Shown here piece after piece: positions 16,508-25,620 of a DNA stretch of 64,000 nucleotides. The stretch is from Lachnospiraceae bacterium. GTDB taxonomy: Bacteria; Bacillota; Clostridia; Lachnospirales; Lachnospiraceae. The DNA is taken from contig JAFQQI010000066.1 in assembly GCA_017411305.1 (NCBI GenBank), forward strand, positions 147,305 through 211,304, in the 5' to 3' direction. Under the pieces are notes generated by a model that was not told where the DNA came from, did not search any database, and saw nothing but the letters and a program-made list of their open reading frames with translations. The position numbers were made by a program, and so were the translations under genes. Within the stretch, counting starts at the first letter, position 1. Every line of letters starts with the position of its first letter.

Positions 16508-17593
16508 TTATTTTTTTACACATTCTTCAATCAGTTTCACAATGGTATCAATTGCACCCATTTGATTACTTTTGCCCATGGCATCCATATAAGTCTGTCT
16601 GTTGAAATACAGCTCTGTTACTTTTTCTGTGAGAAGCTGTGCAGATAAATCATCATCATCTATCACCATAGAAAAGCCCTGGGATTCAAAAGACTTTGCA
16701 TTCAATATCTGGTCGCCTCTGGAGTTTGCAGCTGAAAGAGGAACAAGAAGATTGGGCTTTTTCAGTGCTAAAAGTTCACAGATAGAATTTGCTCCTGCTC
16801 GGGAGATTACCACATCTGCCATAGCAAATAAATCCTTTAACTCTGCTTTTACATATTCAAATTGAACATAACCTTCTGTATGAAGAAGCATATTGTCCAT
16901 CTTTTCCTTGCCGCAGATATGAGCTACCTGGAAATCTTGCAGAAGACTGGGAAGTGCTTCACGGACTGCTTTGTTAACGGATGCTGCACCCAGGCTTCCT
17001 CCGATAACTAAAATCACAGGCTTATTTGCGGTAAAGCCGCACAAATCAAGAGCTGCCAGTTTATCGCCTTTTGCAAGCTCTTCCCTGATGGGAGAACCGG
17101 TCAGAACTGCTTTGTCTTTAGGCAGCATAGCTACCGTTTCCGGGAAATTGCAACATACCTTCTTTGCAGAAGGAATACATATTTTGTTAGCAAGCCCGGG
17201 AGTCATATCGGATTCATGAATGATACAGGGTATCTTTAACGTAGCAGCCGCCTGTACCACAGGGACGCTGACAAAACCGCCTTTTGAAAAAATAACATCG
17301 GGTCGGATCTTCTTTAAATATTTCCGTGCTTCGGCGAAGCCTTTGATGACTCTGAAGGGGTCTGTCAGATTTTTTACATCCAAATATCTGCGGAATTTGC
17401 CGGTGGCAATTCCGTAGTAAGGAATATCAAAATCGGTTATCAGCCGCTTTTCAATGCCGTCATAAGAGCCAATGTAGGAAATTTCGTATCCAAGCTCTTT
17501 TAAGCGGGGGAGCAAAGCAATATTGGGAGTAACGTGACCCGCCGTTCCGCCGCCGGTTAATACTATTTTTTTGATAGGGGTTGTATCACTCAT
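16508..17593 (-). CDS. murG: UDP-GlcNAc:lipid I GlcNAc transferase MurG
   Basis: 361 residues, GT28 family. It makes lipid II from lipid I at the inner face of the membrane, the last cytoplasmic step of peptidoglycan precursor synthesis. Visible: the N-terminal G-loop LTGGGTAGHVTPN, the HESDMTPGLANK block, the second G-loop VIGGSLGAASVNK, and the donor-binding segment SRAGANSICELLALKKPNLL. I start at ATG 17593 (MSDTTPIKK), which has AGGAGG 7 bases upstream; a longer in-frame start at 17683 would run into the neighbouring TSCPD gene. It lies away from a dcw cluster. Confidence 0.95.
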   Translation of the reverse strand: MSDTTPIKKIVLTGGGTAGHVTPNIALLPRLKELGYEISYIGSYDGIEKRLITDFDIPYYGIATGKFRRYLDVKNLTDPFRVIKGFAEARKYLKKIRPDVIFSKGGFVSVPVVQAAATLKIPCIIHESDMTPGLANKICIPSAKKVCCNFPETVAMLPKDKAVLTGSPIREELAKGDKLAALDLCGFTANKPVILVIGGSLGAASVNKAVREALPSLLQDFQVAHICGKEKMDNMLLHTEGYVQFEYVKAELKDLFAMADVVISRAGANSICELLALKKPNLLVPLSAANSRGDQILNAKSFESQGFSMVIDDDDLSAQLLTEKVTELYFNRQTYMDAMGKSNQMGAIDTIVKLIEECVKK

Positions 17594-17607
17594 GGTGAGC
17601 CTCCTGT

Positions 17608-17856
17608 TTAATAGTTTCCGCTTTGAATTTGTTCCAATGCCTGTGCTAACTGGTCCGGACAGGAAGTGGTTTTGAAACCGCAACGAATTCCTTTTAATCT
17701 GGCAATAGCATCCTCTACCTTCATACCTGTTACCAAAGCGGAAATCCCTTTTAGATTACCGTTGCATCCGCCAAAAAATTCAACAAATTTAATTGTGCCG
17801 TTTTCTACTTCAATATCAATGGATGAGGAACATACGCCTTTTGGCTGAAATTTCAT
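17608..17856 (-). CDS. TSCPD-domain protein (TIGR03905 type)
   Basis: 82 residues consisting of one TSCPD domain: FFGGCNGNLKGISALVTGM, then KTTSCPDQLAQAL. This domain also forms the C-terminus of class II ribonucleotide reductases, and free-standing copies are common in Clostridia without a known role. Three cysteines (GVCSS, GGCNG, TSCPD) suggest metal or redox binding. I start at ATG 17856 with GGTGG upstream; an in-frame ATG at 17943 adds a non-homologous leader. murG follows 14 bases later. Confidence 0.85.
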   Translation of the reverse strand: MKFQPKGVCSSSIDIEVENGTIKFVEFFGGCNGNLKGISALVTGMKVEDAIARLKGIRCGFKTTSCPDQLAQALEQIQSGNY

Positions 17857-18088
17857 GATTCCACCGCACCTTTCTGTATACTTAATTCTTTCAAGGATAA
17901 AGTATAGCAGAAAAACTGTTTGTTTAAAAGAGGAAATCTCCACATTTCAGTTGTATTTTTAAAAGAAATGTCGAAGGATTCCGATGCTTTACGAGGGCAG
18001 AAATATTGAGCAAATTCGCCCTTTCTTCTATAATATAACAAATGCAAAGGAAAATAAGTGATGCTGAATGTAGAAAGGGGAATTACAC

Positions 18089-18745
18089 ATGTTTTCGATA
18101 TTTTTAAGACATAAGTTTTTGTCGGCAGTTATTTTCGGATTGTTATTTCTTAGTATTATATGCCAGGTTATATTGGGTGTGATATTTTACAAATTGATTA
18201 ATGATGCGGATAATATGCCGACTACAGAAAACAGGCTTCTAAAACAGTGCAAGTTAAAATTTATTAATTGTCATAAGCTTAACGGCCGGATGCTGAACAC
18301 ATCGGTTTATGTGGACAAGTTTATTTCTAAAATCCGCATTATGGGGATATCGCTTACACGATTATCACATTTAGCAGGACAACTGATGATGTTATCTGTA
18401 CTTGTTACGGGTATTTCCATTTGCATAAGTCTGGCGGGAGGAGATACCTTATTTCAGATTATACCCTATTATCTGGTCAGTATACTTGGATTGTATCTCT
18501 ATTTTTCAATCTCAGGGATTGTGGATATTTCGGGGAAAAAGAATCTGCTTAAGACAAATCTTGTGGATTATTTGGAAAATCATCTGCTGCCACGGTTAGA
18601 GCTGGAAAACGAGACCGGTAAAAATGAAATAAACAGTCAGGAAGAAAAAGAATCGAGGTTATCGGAAGAAGAACCAGGTAAAGAAAATATATTGATTGAT
18701 TACGCAGATGAATTGGAGGATTTGCTGAAGGAGTTTTTGGCATAA
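18089..18745 (+). CDS. Membrane protein of unknown function
   Basis: 218 residues: one membrane segment at about 10-33, a cytoplasmic or external loop, two more segments at about 93-113 and 120-142, then an acidic, probably disordered tail (many Glu and Lys, 175-218). AAAGGGG precedes the ATG. I do not recognise the family. It precedes the TIGR01440 gene by about 85 bases. Confidence 0.6.
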   Translation: MFSIFLRHKFLSAVIFGLLFLSIICQVILGVIFYKLINDADNMPTTENRLLKQCKLKFINCHKLNGRMLNTSVYVDKFISKIRIMGISLTRLSHLAGQLMMLSVLVTGISICISLAGGDTLFQIIPYYLVSILGLYLYFSISGIVDISGKKNLLKTNLVDYLENHLLPRLELENETGKNEINSQEEKESRLSEEEPGKENILIDYADELEDLLKEFLA

Positions 18746-18831
18746 TATAAACATAGGTGAAATTGACTTTTACAATTAAATTATTTACTATTAACTATGA
18801 TGAACCAATGATAAGAAAAAGAGGATGTAAA

Positions 18832-19425
18832 ATGAGCGTAAACGGTACAGCAAACAAAACAATGGAAGCAGAATTTCTTGCAGAGGTAAGGGAGAGTGCT
18901 GCACAAGCGGTAAAAGAACTGCTTTCGGTTGCGGCGTTAGAGAATGGCGATATTTTGGTAGTTGGGTGTTCTTCCAGTGAAGTAGTAGGAGAAACCATTG
19001 GCACCTTTTCCAGCAAAGAAACGGCGCAGGCAGTTTTTGAAGGAATTTATACGGTGACGAATGAACAGGGTATTTTTTTGGCGGCACAATGCTGTGAGCA
19101 TTTAAACAGAGCTTTAATTGTGGAAAAGGAGCTTGCAAAGAGAGAAAAATGGGATGTGGTTAATGTGATTCCCCAGCCTAAGGCAGGCGGTTCTTTTGCA
19201 ACTACGGCATACGAAAGTTTTTGTGAGCCTGTGGCTGTGGAGCATATCAAGGCACAGGCAGGAATGGATATCGGTAATACCCTGATTGGCATGCATCTTA
19301 AGGAAGTAGCCGTACCGGTGAGAATCAGTATTTCCCATATCGGAAACGCGCCGATTGTCTGTGCAAGAACCAGGGCTAAGTTTGTGGGCGGCAGCAGAGC
19401 TGTTTATGATGAAGCATTATTATAA
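18832..19425 (+). CDS. TIGR01440/DUF436 (YwlG-like) family protein
   Basis: About 197 residues. Conserved features of the YwlG family are visible: GDILVVGCSSSEVVGE, LAAQCCEHLNRALIVE, VVNVIPQPKAGGSFA, GMDIGNTLIGMHL and RARFVGG-like RAKFVGGSRAVYDE. The fold resembles aminoglycoside 3-N-acetyltransferases; the function is unknown. I start at ATG 18832, after AGAGGA; an upstream in-frame start at 18757 lacks a site. In many Firmicutes this gene lies near glyA or rpiB; here it precedes pgi. Confidence 0.88.
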   Translation: MSVNGTANKTMEAEFLAEVRESAAQAVKELLSVAALENGDILVVGCSSSEVVGETIGTFSSKETAQAVFEGIYTVTNEQGIFLAAQCCEHLNRALIVEKELAKREKWDVVNVIPQPKAGGSFATTAYESFCEPVAVEHIKAQAGMDIGNTLIGMHLKEVAVPVRISISHIGNAPIVCARTRAKFVGGSRAVYDEALL

Positions 19426-19465
19426 GTGTTTGTGGAAAGAAAATTGCTTGTAGCAGTAGAAATCC

Positions 19466-19494
19466 TTGAAAAATCCGTAGTTCTCTGCTAAACT
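19466..19494 (+). promoter_or_regulatory. Sigma-A promoter for pgi
   Basis: TTGAAA (19466-19471), 17-bp spacer, TAAACT (19489-19494), 62 bases before the pgi start. Confidence 0.55.
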
Positions 19495-19555
19495 ATGTTT
19501 TGGTTATTACAGAAAACATTTTTATGGAAATAAAATCACAAAAGGAGCGAATATT

Positions 19556-20902
19556 ATGAACAAAGTTACATTTGACTATTCCAAAGCAGCGCCCTTTATA
19601 CAGGAGCAGGAAGTTGAGTCCATGAAGAAGCTGGCACTGGATGCTAAGGACTTATTGGTTTCCAAGACAGGCGCAGGAAATGATTTCCTCGGCTGGATTG
19701 ATCTTCCCGTAGATTATGATAAGGAAGAGTTTAACAGAATTAAGAAGGCAGCAGCTAAGATTCAGAGTGATTCCGAGGTACTTTTGGTAATCGGTATCGG
19801 CGGTTCTTACCTTGGTGCAAGAGCAGCTATTGAATTTTTACGTCACAGCTTCTACAATACCGTAAGTAAAGAAATCAGAAAGACTCCCGAAATTTATTTC
19901 GTGGGTAATTCTATCAGCTCCACATATATCAAGCATCTGATGGATGTTATCGGCGACAGAGATTTCTCTATTAATATGATTAGTAAGTCCGGTACTACCA
20001 CAGAACCTGCAATTGCATTCCGTGTATTCAAGGAAATGATGGAAAAGAAATACGGTAAGGCAGAAGCAGCTAAGAGAATCTATGCGACAACAGATAAAGC
20101 AAGAGGTTCCCTTAAGAATCTGGCTACAGAGGAAGGATATGAAAGCTTTGTAGTTCCGGATGATGTAGGCGGACGATTCTCCGTGCTGACTGCAGTTGGT
20201 TTACTTCCTATTGCAGTAAGCGGTGCCGATATTGACAAGTTAATGGAAGGTGCACAGGCAGGACGTAAGGCAGCACTTGAAAATGCCTTTGAAGAAAATG
20301 ATGCTGTGAAGTATGCAGCACTTCGTAATATCCTTTTAAGAAAAGGCAAACAGATTGAAATTCTTGCTAATTACGAGCCCAGCGTACACTTCGTTTCCGA
20401 ATGGTGGAAGCAGCTTTACGGCGAGAGCGAAGGTAAAGACCAGAAGGGTATCTTCCCTGCAAGTGTAGATCTTACCACAGACCTTCACTCTATGGGACAG
20501 TTTATTCAGGACGGTTCCAGAAACTTATTTGAAACTGTTATCAATATTGAAACAAGCAGAGAAGAAATCATTCTTCAGGAAGAGGCAGTTGATCTTGACG
20601 GACTTAACTATCTTGCAGGTAAGAGCGTTGATTTCGTAAATAAGAGTGCTATGAACGGAACCATTCTTGCACATACAGACGGACAGGTTCCTAACTTTGT
20701 CATTACTGTTCCCGAAGTAAATGAATACTATTTAGGACAGTTATTCTACTTCTTTGAGTTTGCTTGCGGTGTCAGCGGATATTTACTGGGTGTAAATCCT
20801 TTCAATCAGCCCGGTGTAGAAAGCTACAAGAAGAATATGTTTGCACTTCTCGGAAAGCCCGGCTATGAAGCACAGAGAGAAGAACTTCTTAAGAGATTAT
20901 AG
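19556..20902 (+). CDS. pgi: Glucose-6-phosphate isomerase
   Basis: 448 residues, the usual length of the Firmicutes enzyme. It interconverts glucose 6-phosphate and fructose 6-phosphate in glycolysis and gluconeogenesis. Seen in order: [12 protein letters not shown], the phosphate-binding [26 protein letters not shown] (family signature), the catalytic Glu in the YGESEGK block, and the C-terminal signature with [23 protein letters not shown] precedes the ATG. Codon choice is more biased than in neighbours, as expected for a highly expressed gene. It has its own promoter and terminator. Confidence 0.97.
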   Translation: MNKVTFDYSKAAPFIQEQEVESMKKLALDAKDLLVSKTGAGNDFLGWIDLPVDYDKEEFNRIKKAAAKIQSDSEVLLVIGIGGSYLGARAAIEFLRHSFYNTVSKEIRKTPEIYFVGNSISSTYIKHLMDVIGDRDFSINMISKSGTTTEPAIAFRVFKEMMEKKYGKAEAAKRIYATTDKARGSLKNLATEEGYESFVVPDDVGGRFSVLTAVGLLPIAVSGADIDKLMEGAQAGRKAALENAFEENDAVKYAALRNILLRKGKQIEILANYEPSVHFVSEWWKQLYGESEGKDQKGIFPASVDLTTDLHSMGQFIQDGSRNLFETVINIETSREEIILQEEAVDLDGLNYLAGKSVDFVNKSAMNGTILAHTDGQVPNFVITVPEVNEYYLGQLFYFFEFACGVSGYLLGVNPFNQPGVESYKKNMFALLGKPGYEAQREELLKRL

Positions 20903-20923
20903 TAAAAGATATAACATATGGAG

Positions 20924-20963
20924 ACACTGCTGAAGGGCGCATTGCTTTTTAGCAGTGTTTTTT
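20924..20963 (+). terminator. Terminator of pgi
   Basis: ACACTGCT (20924-20931) pairs with AGCAGTGT (20951-20958), followed by a T run to 20963. Confidence 0.85.
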
Positions 20964-20975
20964 ATAGCAATAAGG

Positions 20976-21012
20976 ATATTTGTACAGATTTTGCAAATTT
21001 TTGTACAAATAT
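20976..21012. promoter_or_regulatory. 11-bp inverted repeat with TGTACA cores upstream of the chemoreceptor gene
   Basis: ATATTTGTACA (20976-20986) and its exact complement TGTACAAATAT (21002-21012) flank 15 bases. Each arm contains the self-complementary TGTACA, so there are two dimer-sized half-palindromes 26 bases apart. It lies between the pgi terminator and the mcp start, where an operator would be expected. Regulator unknown. Confidence 0.5.
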
Positions 21013-21106
21013 TGCAAAAAAAATACTTTTTCTCTGTTCTTTTTATGAAAAATGTAATATACTAGAAACAAGCATGTTTATTATTAGATGGTATGGGAGG
21101 AAGGAT

Positions 21107-23455
21107 ATGTTTAAGAAGATTAATAAGACATCCAAGGGAAAACCGGAAATAAATAATGAAGTGCTAAATGGGGAAGAAATTAAGGATTCTGTAAAAGGTA
21201 AGAAGAAAAAAGAGAAGAAAGTTAAAGAAAAAAAGCCGAAAGTAAAGAAAGAAAAACAGCCAAAGGCCGTTAAAGAGAAAAAGCCAAAAGAGGCAAAGGA
21301 AAAAGGAGCTTCTTTTGTTAGTAAGATAAAACAGGCTTTAGGAAAACTGGGCGAAAAGCTAAATCAGGAGAAGGAAGGCAAAAAAGACAAAAAGCCAAAT
21401 AAACTTTTCAGTTTGAGAAATAAAATATTTATTTCTTTCCTGATTCCGATTTTGTTTATGATTGTGGTTGGCTATACAGCATACCATTATGCTGCTGAGG
21501 GTATGAGCCAGAAGTTTACGGAGTCTACCCAGCAGACTACCAACATGACCATGAATTATTTGGACATGAATTTATCCTACATACAGGCGGAGGGATTCCG
21601 TTATGCCTCTGACAGTGCCTATGAAAATTATTTTCTTGGTATGATGAACAAGGATAAAGCCGGCAGAGCAACCTTTATCAATAATACGAAAGTTACGTTA
21701 CTGGCATCCCAAAAAGCCAATAACTTTATTGAAAATATTCATTTTATTACCCGTTCCGGAACACCGGTTATTTCAACAGGTGTATCCAGTCAGGAAATCG
21801 ACGGTAATTATGAAGTATATTTCGAGGAAATGGTAGCACAATCTGCAGACGGAAAAACTCCGGACAGATGGGTGGATAGCCATCCTATGTTAGATGAGCA
21901 TTTGGCTTTAACATTAGAGGACTATTTTATCACTTATCAAATGCCTACAATTAACAAATTTGCATTTATTGTTATGGACATTCGTAAATCAGCCGTTCAG
22001 GACATTTTAGCAGATTTGGATTTGGGTAACGGAAGCATTACCGGTTTTGTTACCAAGACAGGAAAAGAAGTTATTTCCGAGATATTGGAAGAAGGACAGA
22101 CAAGTCACTTTACAGAAGGTGAAATCGTATTTGCAGATAAAGATTTCTATGCAGACGCGTTAGCATCTGAGGAACTCAGCGGTGCTATGGATGTAACCTT
22201 TAAGGGAGTAGAGTATCTGTACCTTTATAATAAGAGTGAGGTTTGTGATATTACTCTTTGTGCACTGATTCCTATGGACATGATCACGGGACAGGCTGAA
22301 AGCATCAAGACCATTACCATTACATTGGTAATTCTGGCAACTATTGCTGCAGTTCTGATTGGCTCCTTCATTACCTTCGGTATTCAGAAGAATATGAAGA
22401 ATATTTCCAAGAAATTGGATGAAGTTGCAAATGGTGATTTAACGGTTAAGGTAAGAGCGCAGAGCCGTGATGAGTTTAACGGACTTGCCAAGACGGCAAC
22501 CAATATGATTGAAAATAATAAGAAGCTGGTTACCAAGCTGACGGGAACAGTAGATCAGCTGGAACGTTCGGCAGGTAATGTTAATACAGCTTCTGAAGAT
22601 ATCAATAATTATTCCGGTGATATAACCCGTGCCATTGACGAAATCAGCCAGGGTATGAACAAGCAGGCAGAGCATGCGCAGGAATGTGTGCTTAAGACTA
22701 GTGTATTGTCTGAAAAGATTCAGGATATCAGCCAGATGGTTGAAGAAGTAGAAACACTGGTTGACCAGACCGAAAAGATGATTGAACAAGGTACTAAGAT
22801 TGTTCAGGTTCTTTCCGAAAGAGCACAGGAAACCTCTAATATTACAGCAAGAGTAGGTGACAGTATTGCTGTTCTGAAGACAGAATCCGAAACTATTAAC
22901 GGATTTGCACAGACTATCAGCGGTATTTCCAGCCAGACTAATCTCCTTTCCTTAAATGCTTCCATCGAAGCAGCAAGAGCGGGAGAAGCAGGAAGAGGCT
23001 TTGCGGTAGTTGCAGAAGAAATCAGAAAGCTTGCTGATGACTCCAATAAGGCGGCAACCGAAATCAGCCGTAACGTTCAGAATATTAGTGTTCAGACAGC
23101 CAGCAGTGTTGCAAGTGCTAAGGAAGCGGAAGAAATGGTGGCACTGCAGACAAAAGCAGTAGCAGAGGTAATTCAGGTCTTCGAGGACATGAGTAAGAAG
23201 ATGGCAGGTTTGTTTGTAAATCTGAAGGAAATTGCAAACAATACAGAAGCTGCCAATAAAGAGAAAGATGATACCTTAGATGCAGTAGAAAATATTTCTG
23301 CAATTATCGAAGAAACTGCAAGCGGTTCTGCATTAGTAAGAGAAATGGCTAACGAGCTCTTAAAGAGCGTAGATAAGTTAAGTGAAACTGCAAGTGCACT
23401 TGATGATGATATGCAGGGATTGAAGACGGAAATCTCCGTATTTAAGATTGATTAA
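21107..23455 (+). CDS. Methyl-accepting chemotaxis protein with lysine-rich N-terminal extension
   Basis: 782 residues. Order: a highly basic cytoplasmic stretch (about residues 25-90, many KEKK/KKEK repeats), membrane segment 1 at about 106-128, an extracellular dCache-like sensor domain at about 130-400, membrane segment 2 at about 402-426, HAMP at about 427-480, and the long methylation/signalling helices. The hairpin tip has [20 protein letters not shown] followed by [15 protein letters not shown], the CheA/CheW contact region. GGGAGGAAGG precedes ATG 21107; an upstream in-frame ATG would extend through the promoter region. The ligand is unknown. The basic extension before membrane segment 1 is unusual: most chemoreceptors have fewer than 15 residues there. 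Confidence 0.93.
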   Translation: MFKKINKTSKGKPEINNEVLNGEEIKDSVKGKKKKEKKVKEKKPKVKKEKQPKAVKEKKPKEAKEKGASFVSKIKQALGKLGEKLNQEKEGKKDKKPNKLFSLRNKIFISFLIPILFMIVVGYTAYHYAAEGMSQKFTESTQQTTNMTMNYLDMNLSYIQAEGFRYASDSAYENYFLGMMNKDKAGRATFINNTKVTLLASQKANNFIENIHFITRSGTPVISTGVSSQEIDGNYEVYFEEMVAQSADGKTPDRWVDSHPMLDEHLALTLEDYFITYQMPTINKFAFIVMDIRKSAVQDILADLDLGNGSITGFVTKTGKEVISEILEEGQTSHFTEGEIVFADKDFYADALASEELSGAMDVTFKGVEYLYLYNKSEVCDITLCALIPMDMITGQAESIKTITITLVILATIAAVLIGSFITFGIQKNMKNISKKLDEVANGDLTVKVRAQSRDEFNGLAKTATNMIENNKKLVTKLTGTVDQLERSAGNVNTASEDINNYSGDITRAIDEISQGMNKQAEHAQECVLKTSVLSEKIQDISQMVEEVETLVDQTEKMIEQGTKIVQVLSERAQETSNITARVGDSIAVLKTESETINGFAQTISGISSQTNLLSLNASIEAARAGEAGRGFAVVAEEIRKLADDSNKAATEISRNVQNISVQTASSVASAKEAEEMVALQTKAVAEVIQVFEDMSKKMAGLFVNLKEIANNTEAANKEKDDTLDAVENISAIIEETASGSALVREMANELLKSVDKLSETASALDDDMQGLKTEISVFKID

Positions 23456-23476
23456 TTTTTAAAAGAATGAATAAAG

Positions 23477-23512
23477 AAGCGGCCGGACATGTTTCATTGT
23501 CCGGCTGCTTTA
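23477..23512 (+). terminator. Terminator of the chemoreceptor gene
   Basis: A stem of GCCGGACA (23482-23489) and TGTCCGGC (23498-23505), extended by AAGC and GCTT, is followed by a short T-rich tail. Confidence 0.85.
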
Positions 23513-23520
23513 TTATAAGC

Positions 23521-24023
23521 CGCTTTTTATTGATCTTCGCCAAAATCGGCAATTTACGCTGGATAGCTATGTTTATCAAAAGGACTATGTGATAGCGAAG
23601 GAAGAGCGTATTTCCACACATTTTGTTGCAGGGGCAGGGTTCCCGTTAGCCGGTAAAAAAAATCTTTCGGTAAAGGATATCGTAGATTATCCTTTTCTTC
23701 TTACGGAGAAAAGAATGGGCTACCGGCGTGTATTTGATGATACCCTTGCCAAGAGGTTGTTAGAAATCCAACCGGTATTAGAAATTGGCAGAACAGATCT
23801 GATAACAAGCTCTCTGGAAAGGGGAGTGGGGATTTCTTTTTTACCTGAGTTTGTAACAAGTAAGAAGGTTTCAGAGGGAAAGCTGGTTTATTTGGATGTT
23901 GTCGATTTCGAAATAGATATTTGGAAACAGCTTATATACCATAAAAACAAATGGCTTTCTAAGCCGTTAGAGGCATTTATAGAGTATGTAAAGCGTATGG
24001 AGTTTGACAACGAAGAGGATTAA
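23521..24023 (+). pseudogene. LysR-type regulator, C-terminal relic
   Basis: The open frame encodes roughly the second half of a LysR substrate-binding domain: YVIAKEERIS, LSVKDIVDYPFLLTEK, LEIGRTDLITSSLERGVGIS and FLPEFVTSKKV are typical (the last two are the hinge and return strand). The N-terminal winged helix and first effector lobe are absent. The frame continues upstream of any start codon to about 23520, where it meets the mcp terminator. There is no ribosome binding site at the GTG or ATG candidates. It is most likely a deletion remnant. Confidence 0.72.
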
Positions 24024-24065
24024 AATATAATTGAAGTAAAATAAGAACTTAGGGGGAAAAGAAAA

Positions 24066-24914
24066 ATGAACTATATTTATGAAATGCCGGATGAAATGTT
24101 GGCGGATACAGACAAAAGAGGAACTGTGGAACGGTTTATGTACCATTCAGAAACCTATGATGCGGATGGTTCTGTTGCATTACATAAGGGAGCGTGGGTA
24201 TATTTGCCGTATGGCTATGATGTATCTCAAAAATATAATATTTTATACCTTTCACATGGCGGCGGTGTAAATGAAGACTGGTGGTTTAAGATGTTTCCGG
24301 ATACGGTTACGATTATAGATAACATGATTGCAAAAGGACTTTGTAAACCATGTATTATTGTAACACCGACTTTTTACCGCGGAGTAGTAGATGACAAAAT
24401 TGCAGAATATCTTACGGAGCATTTTCATATGGAGCTTCGAAATGATTTAATTCCTGCCATCGAAGCAAAATATTCGACTTATGCTGACGGGGATGTATCA
24501 GAAGAAAATTTGATTAAAACACGTTCTCACAGGGCTTTTGCAGGACTTTCTTTAGGTTCAATGACTACTTATCGTGCTGCGTTATATCATAATTATGATT
24601 TGTTTTCCTGGTATGGTCCTTTTTCCGGATGTTGCGGACCTAAGGGAGATCGCGCGGCAGAAGTGAAGCGTATAACAGATACGTTAATAGAGGGAGAGAA
24701 ACAGGGATTACCTTTAGACTTTATGTTTTGCTGTAATGGAGATAAAGACATTGCATATGAAGAGCATATTGAAATTATGGAAAAAGCAGTAAGAGAGTGT
24801 CCGATATTAAAGCAGGATGAGAACTATGATTTCTTTACGATTCCGGGCGGGATTCATGACATGAAGGCTTGGCAGTTACATCTTTATCATGCTTTACAAA
24901 TTTTCTTTCATTAG
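24066..24914 (+). CDS. CE1/esterase D-like hydrolase (feruloyl- or acetyl-xylan esterase type)
   Basis: 282 residues of alpha/beta-hydrolase fold. The nucleophile elbow is GLSLGS (Ser near residue 168), the oxyanion-region motif is YLSHGGGVNEDWW, and the late Asp and His lie in CNGDKDIAYEEH and GGIHDMKAW. This is the pattern of esterase-D/feruloyl-esterase (CE1-like) proteins found with xylan-degrading enzymes. No signal peptide, so a cytoplasmic role on imported decorated oligosaccharides is likely. A GGGGG-rich site lies upstream of the ATG. The substrate is not fixed. Confidence 0.8.
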   Translation: MNYIYEMPDEMLADTDKRGTVERFMYHSETYDADGSVALHKGAWVYLPYGYDVSQKYNILYLSHGGGVNEDWWFKMFPDTVTIIDNMIAKGLCKPCIIVTPTFYRGVVDDKIAEYLTEHFHMELRNDLIPAIEAKYSTYADGDVSEENLIKTRSHRAFAGLSLGSMTTYRAALYHNYDLFSWYGPFSGCCGPKGDRAAEVKRITDTLIEGEKQGLPLDFMFCCNGDKDIAYEEHIEIMEKAVRECPILKQDENYDFFTIPGGIHDMKAWQLHLYHALQIFFH

Positions 24915-25180
24915 TTTGCAAATATAATGTTTTGTGATAGAATAAGAACTTGGTAACAGACGAGAAATCGTCAGCGCATATGGTATCGGTGATGAACCGG
25001 TTTAATAAGGAACAATGTGAGAATCATTGACAGCTTACTCTGAGGTAAGGCGGATGATATTCCGGGCAGGAATTTTGCAGGTATGAAATGATGCAGGCAA
25101 GGAAAACTGCAGCCATTGTACATAGTACGAGAAGGCGGAATGGTCAGATGAAGCCAAGTCCTAAGACTTGCCATAAGCGT
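24915..25180 (+). promoter_or_regulatory. Probable cobalamin riboswitch with its promoter
   Basis: A promoter TTTGCA (24915-24920), 17 bp, TAGAAT (24938-24943) starts a leader of about 270 bases. Within it are blocks that match the cobalamin aptamer in order: CGGTGATGAACCGGTTTAATA, then AAGGAACAATGTGAGAATCA (P4 arms CAATG/CATTG), then GACAGC plus an ACTCTGAGG segment, and finally GGTCAGATGAAGCC, resembling the B12 box. AACTTGG near the 5' end and GCCAAGT near 25155 could form P1. The next genes encode a DUF4430 protein and an ECF S component, consistent with B12 uptake. The CTTAC/GTAAG hairpin replacing part of the usual CCCCGC core is atypical. Confidence 0.75.
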
Positions 25181-25220
25181 ACAATCTGTTTCTTTGGTGA
25201 GAAAGAAAGGAGAGAATACT

Positions 25221-25619
25221 ATGACCAAAAAACAAAAAATTACCCTTGTGTCCGTATTTGCGGCGATTCTTGTTGTAATCGGAGTAATAGCGGGCGTACT
25301 GAACTATCGTGCTACACAGGCAGGGATGAAGGAATTTCAGGTGGAGGTTGTTTCCGAAAGAGACGGCTACTTAGAAATAACGGATTGCAAGTCAGATGCA
25401 GAGTTTTTAGGAGAATTTCTCCGTACTTATGAGAGCTGTGTATGGGAGGATTCCACTTACGGAATTTATATTAAAGGCTTTGACGGCATGATGGAAGACA
25501 TTGATAACCAGTATTGGTGGTGTGTAACCGTAAACGGTGAATCTGTCATGACCGGAGCAGACGAAATTCCTCTTGCGGATAATGACACTTACACATTTAC
25601 TTTAATGCAGGGGTGGTAA
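25221..25619 (+). CDS. DUF4430 protein, probable cobalamin-binding partner of the ECF transporter
   Basis: 132 residues: a signal-anchor helix at about 7-27, then one DUF4430 domain. The motifs DSTYGIYIKGFDG, NQYWWCVTVNGESVMTGAD and DNDTYTFTLMQGW match the DUF4430 fold, which is also the C-terminal domain of transcobalamin-like proteins. No lipobox Cys is seen, so it is likely held by its uncleaved helix. GGAGAG precedes ATG 25221. It sits between the riboswitch and the S component (1-base gap), which points to a role in capturing corrinoids outside the membrane (inference). Confidence 0.8.
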   Translation: MTKKQKITLVSVFAAILVVIGVIAGVLNYRATQAGMKEFQVEVVSERDGYLEITDCKSDAEFLGEFLRTYESCVWEDSTYGIYIKGFDGMMEDIDNQYWWCVTVNGESVMTGADEIPLADNDTYTFTLMQGW

Positions 25620-25620
25620 T

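Noticed and set aside
20918-21106. Long N-terminal extension of the chemoreceptor from ATG 20918
   Set aside because: This stretch holds the pgi terminator and an operator-like repeat; the good ribosome binding site is before ATG 21107.
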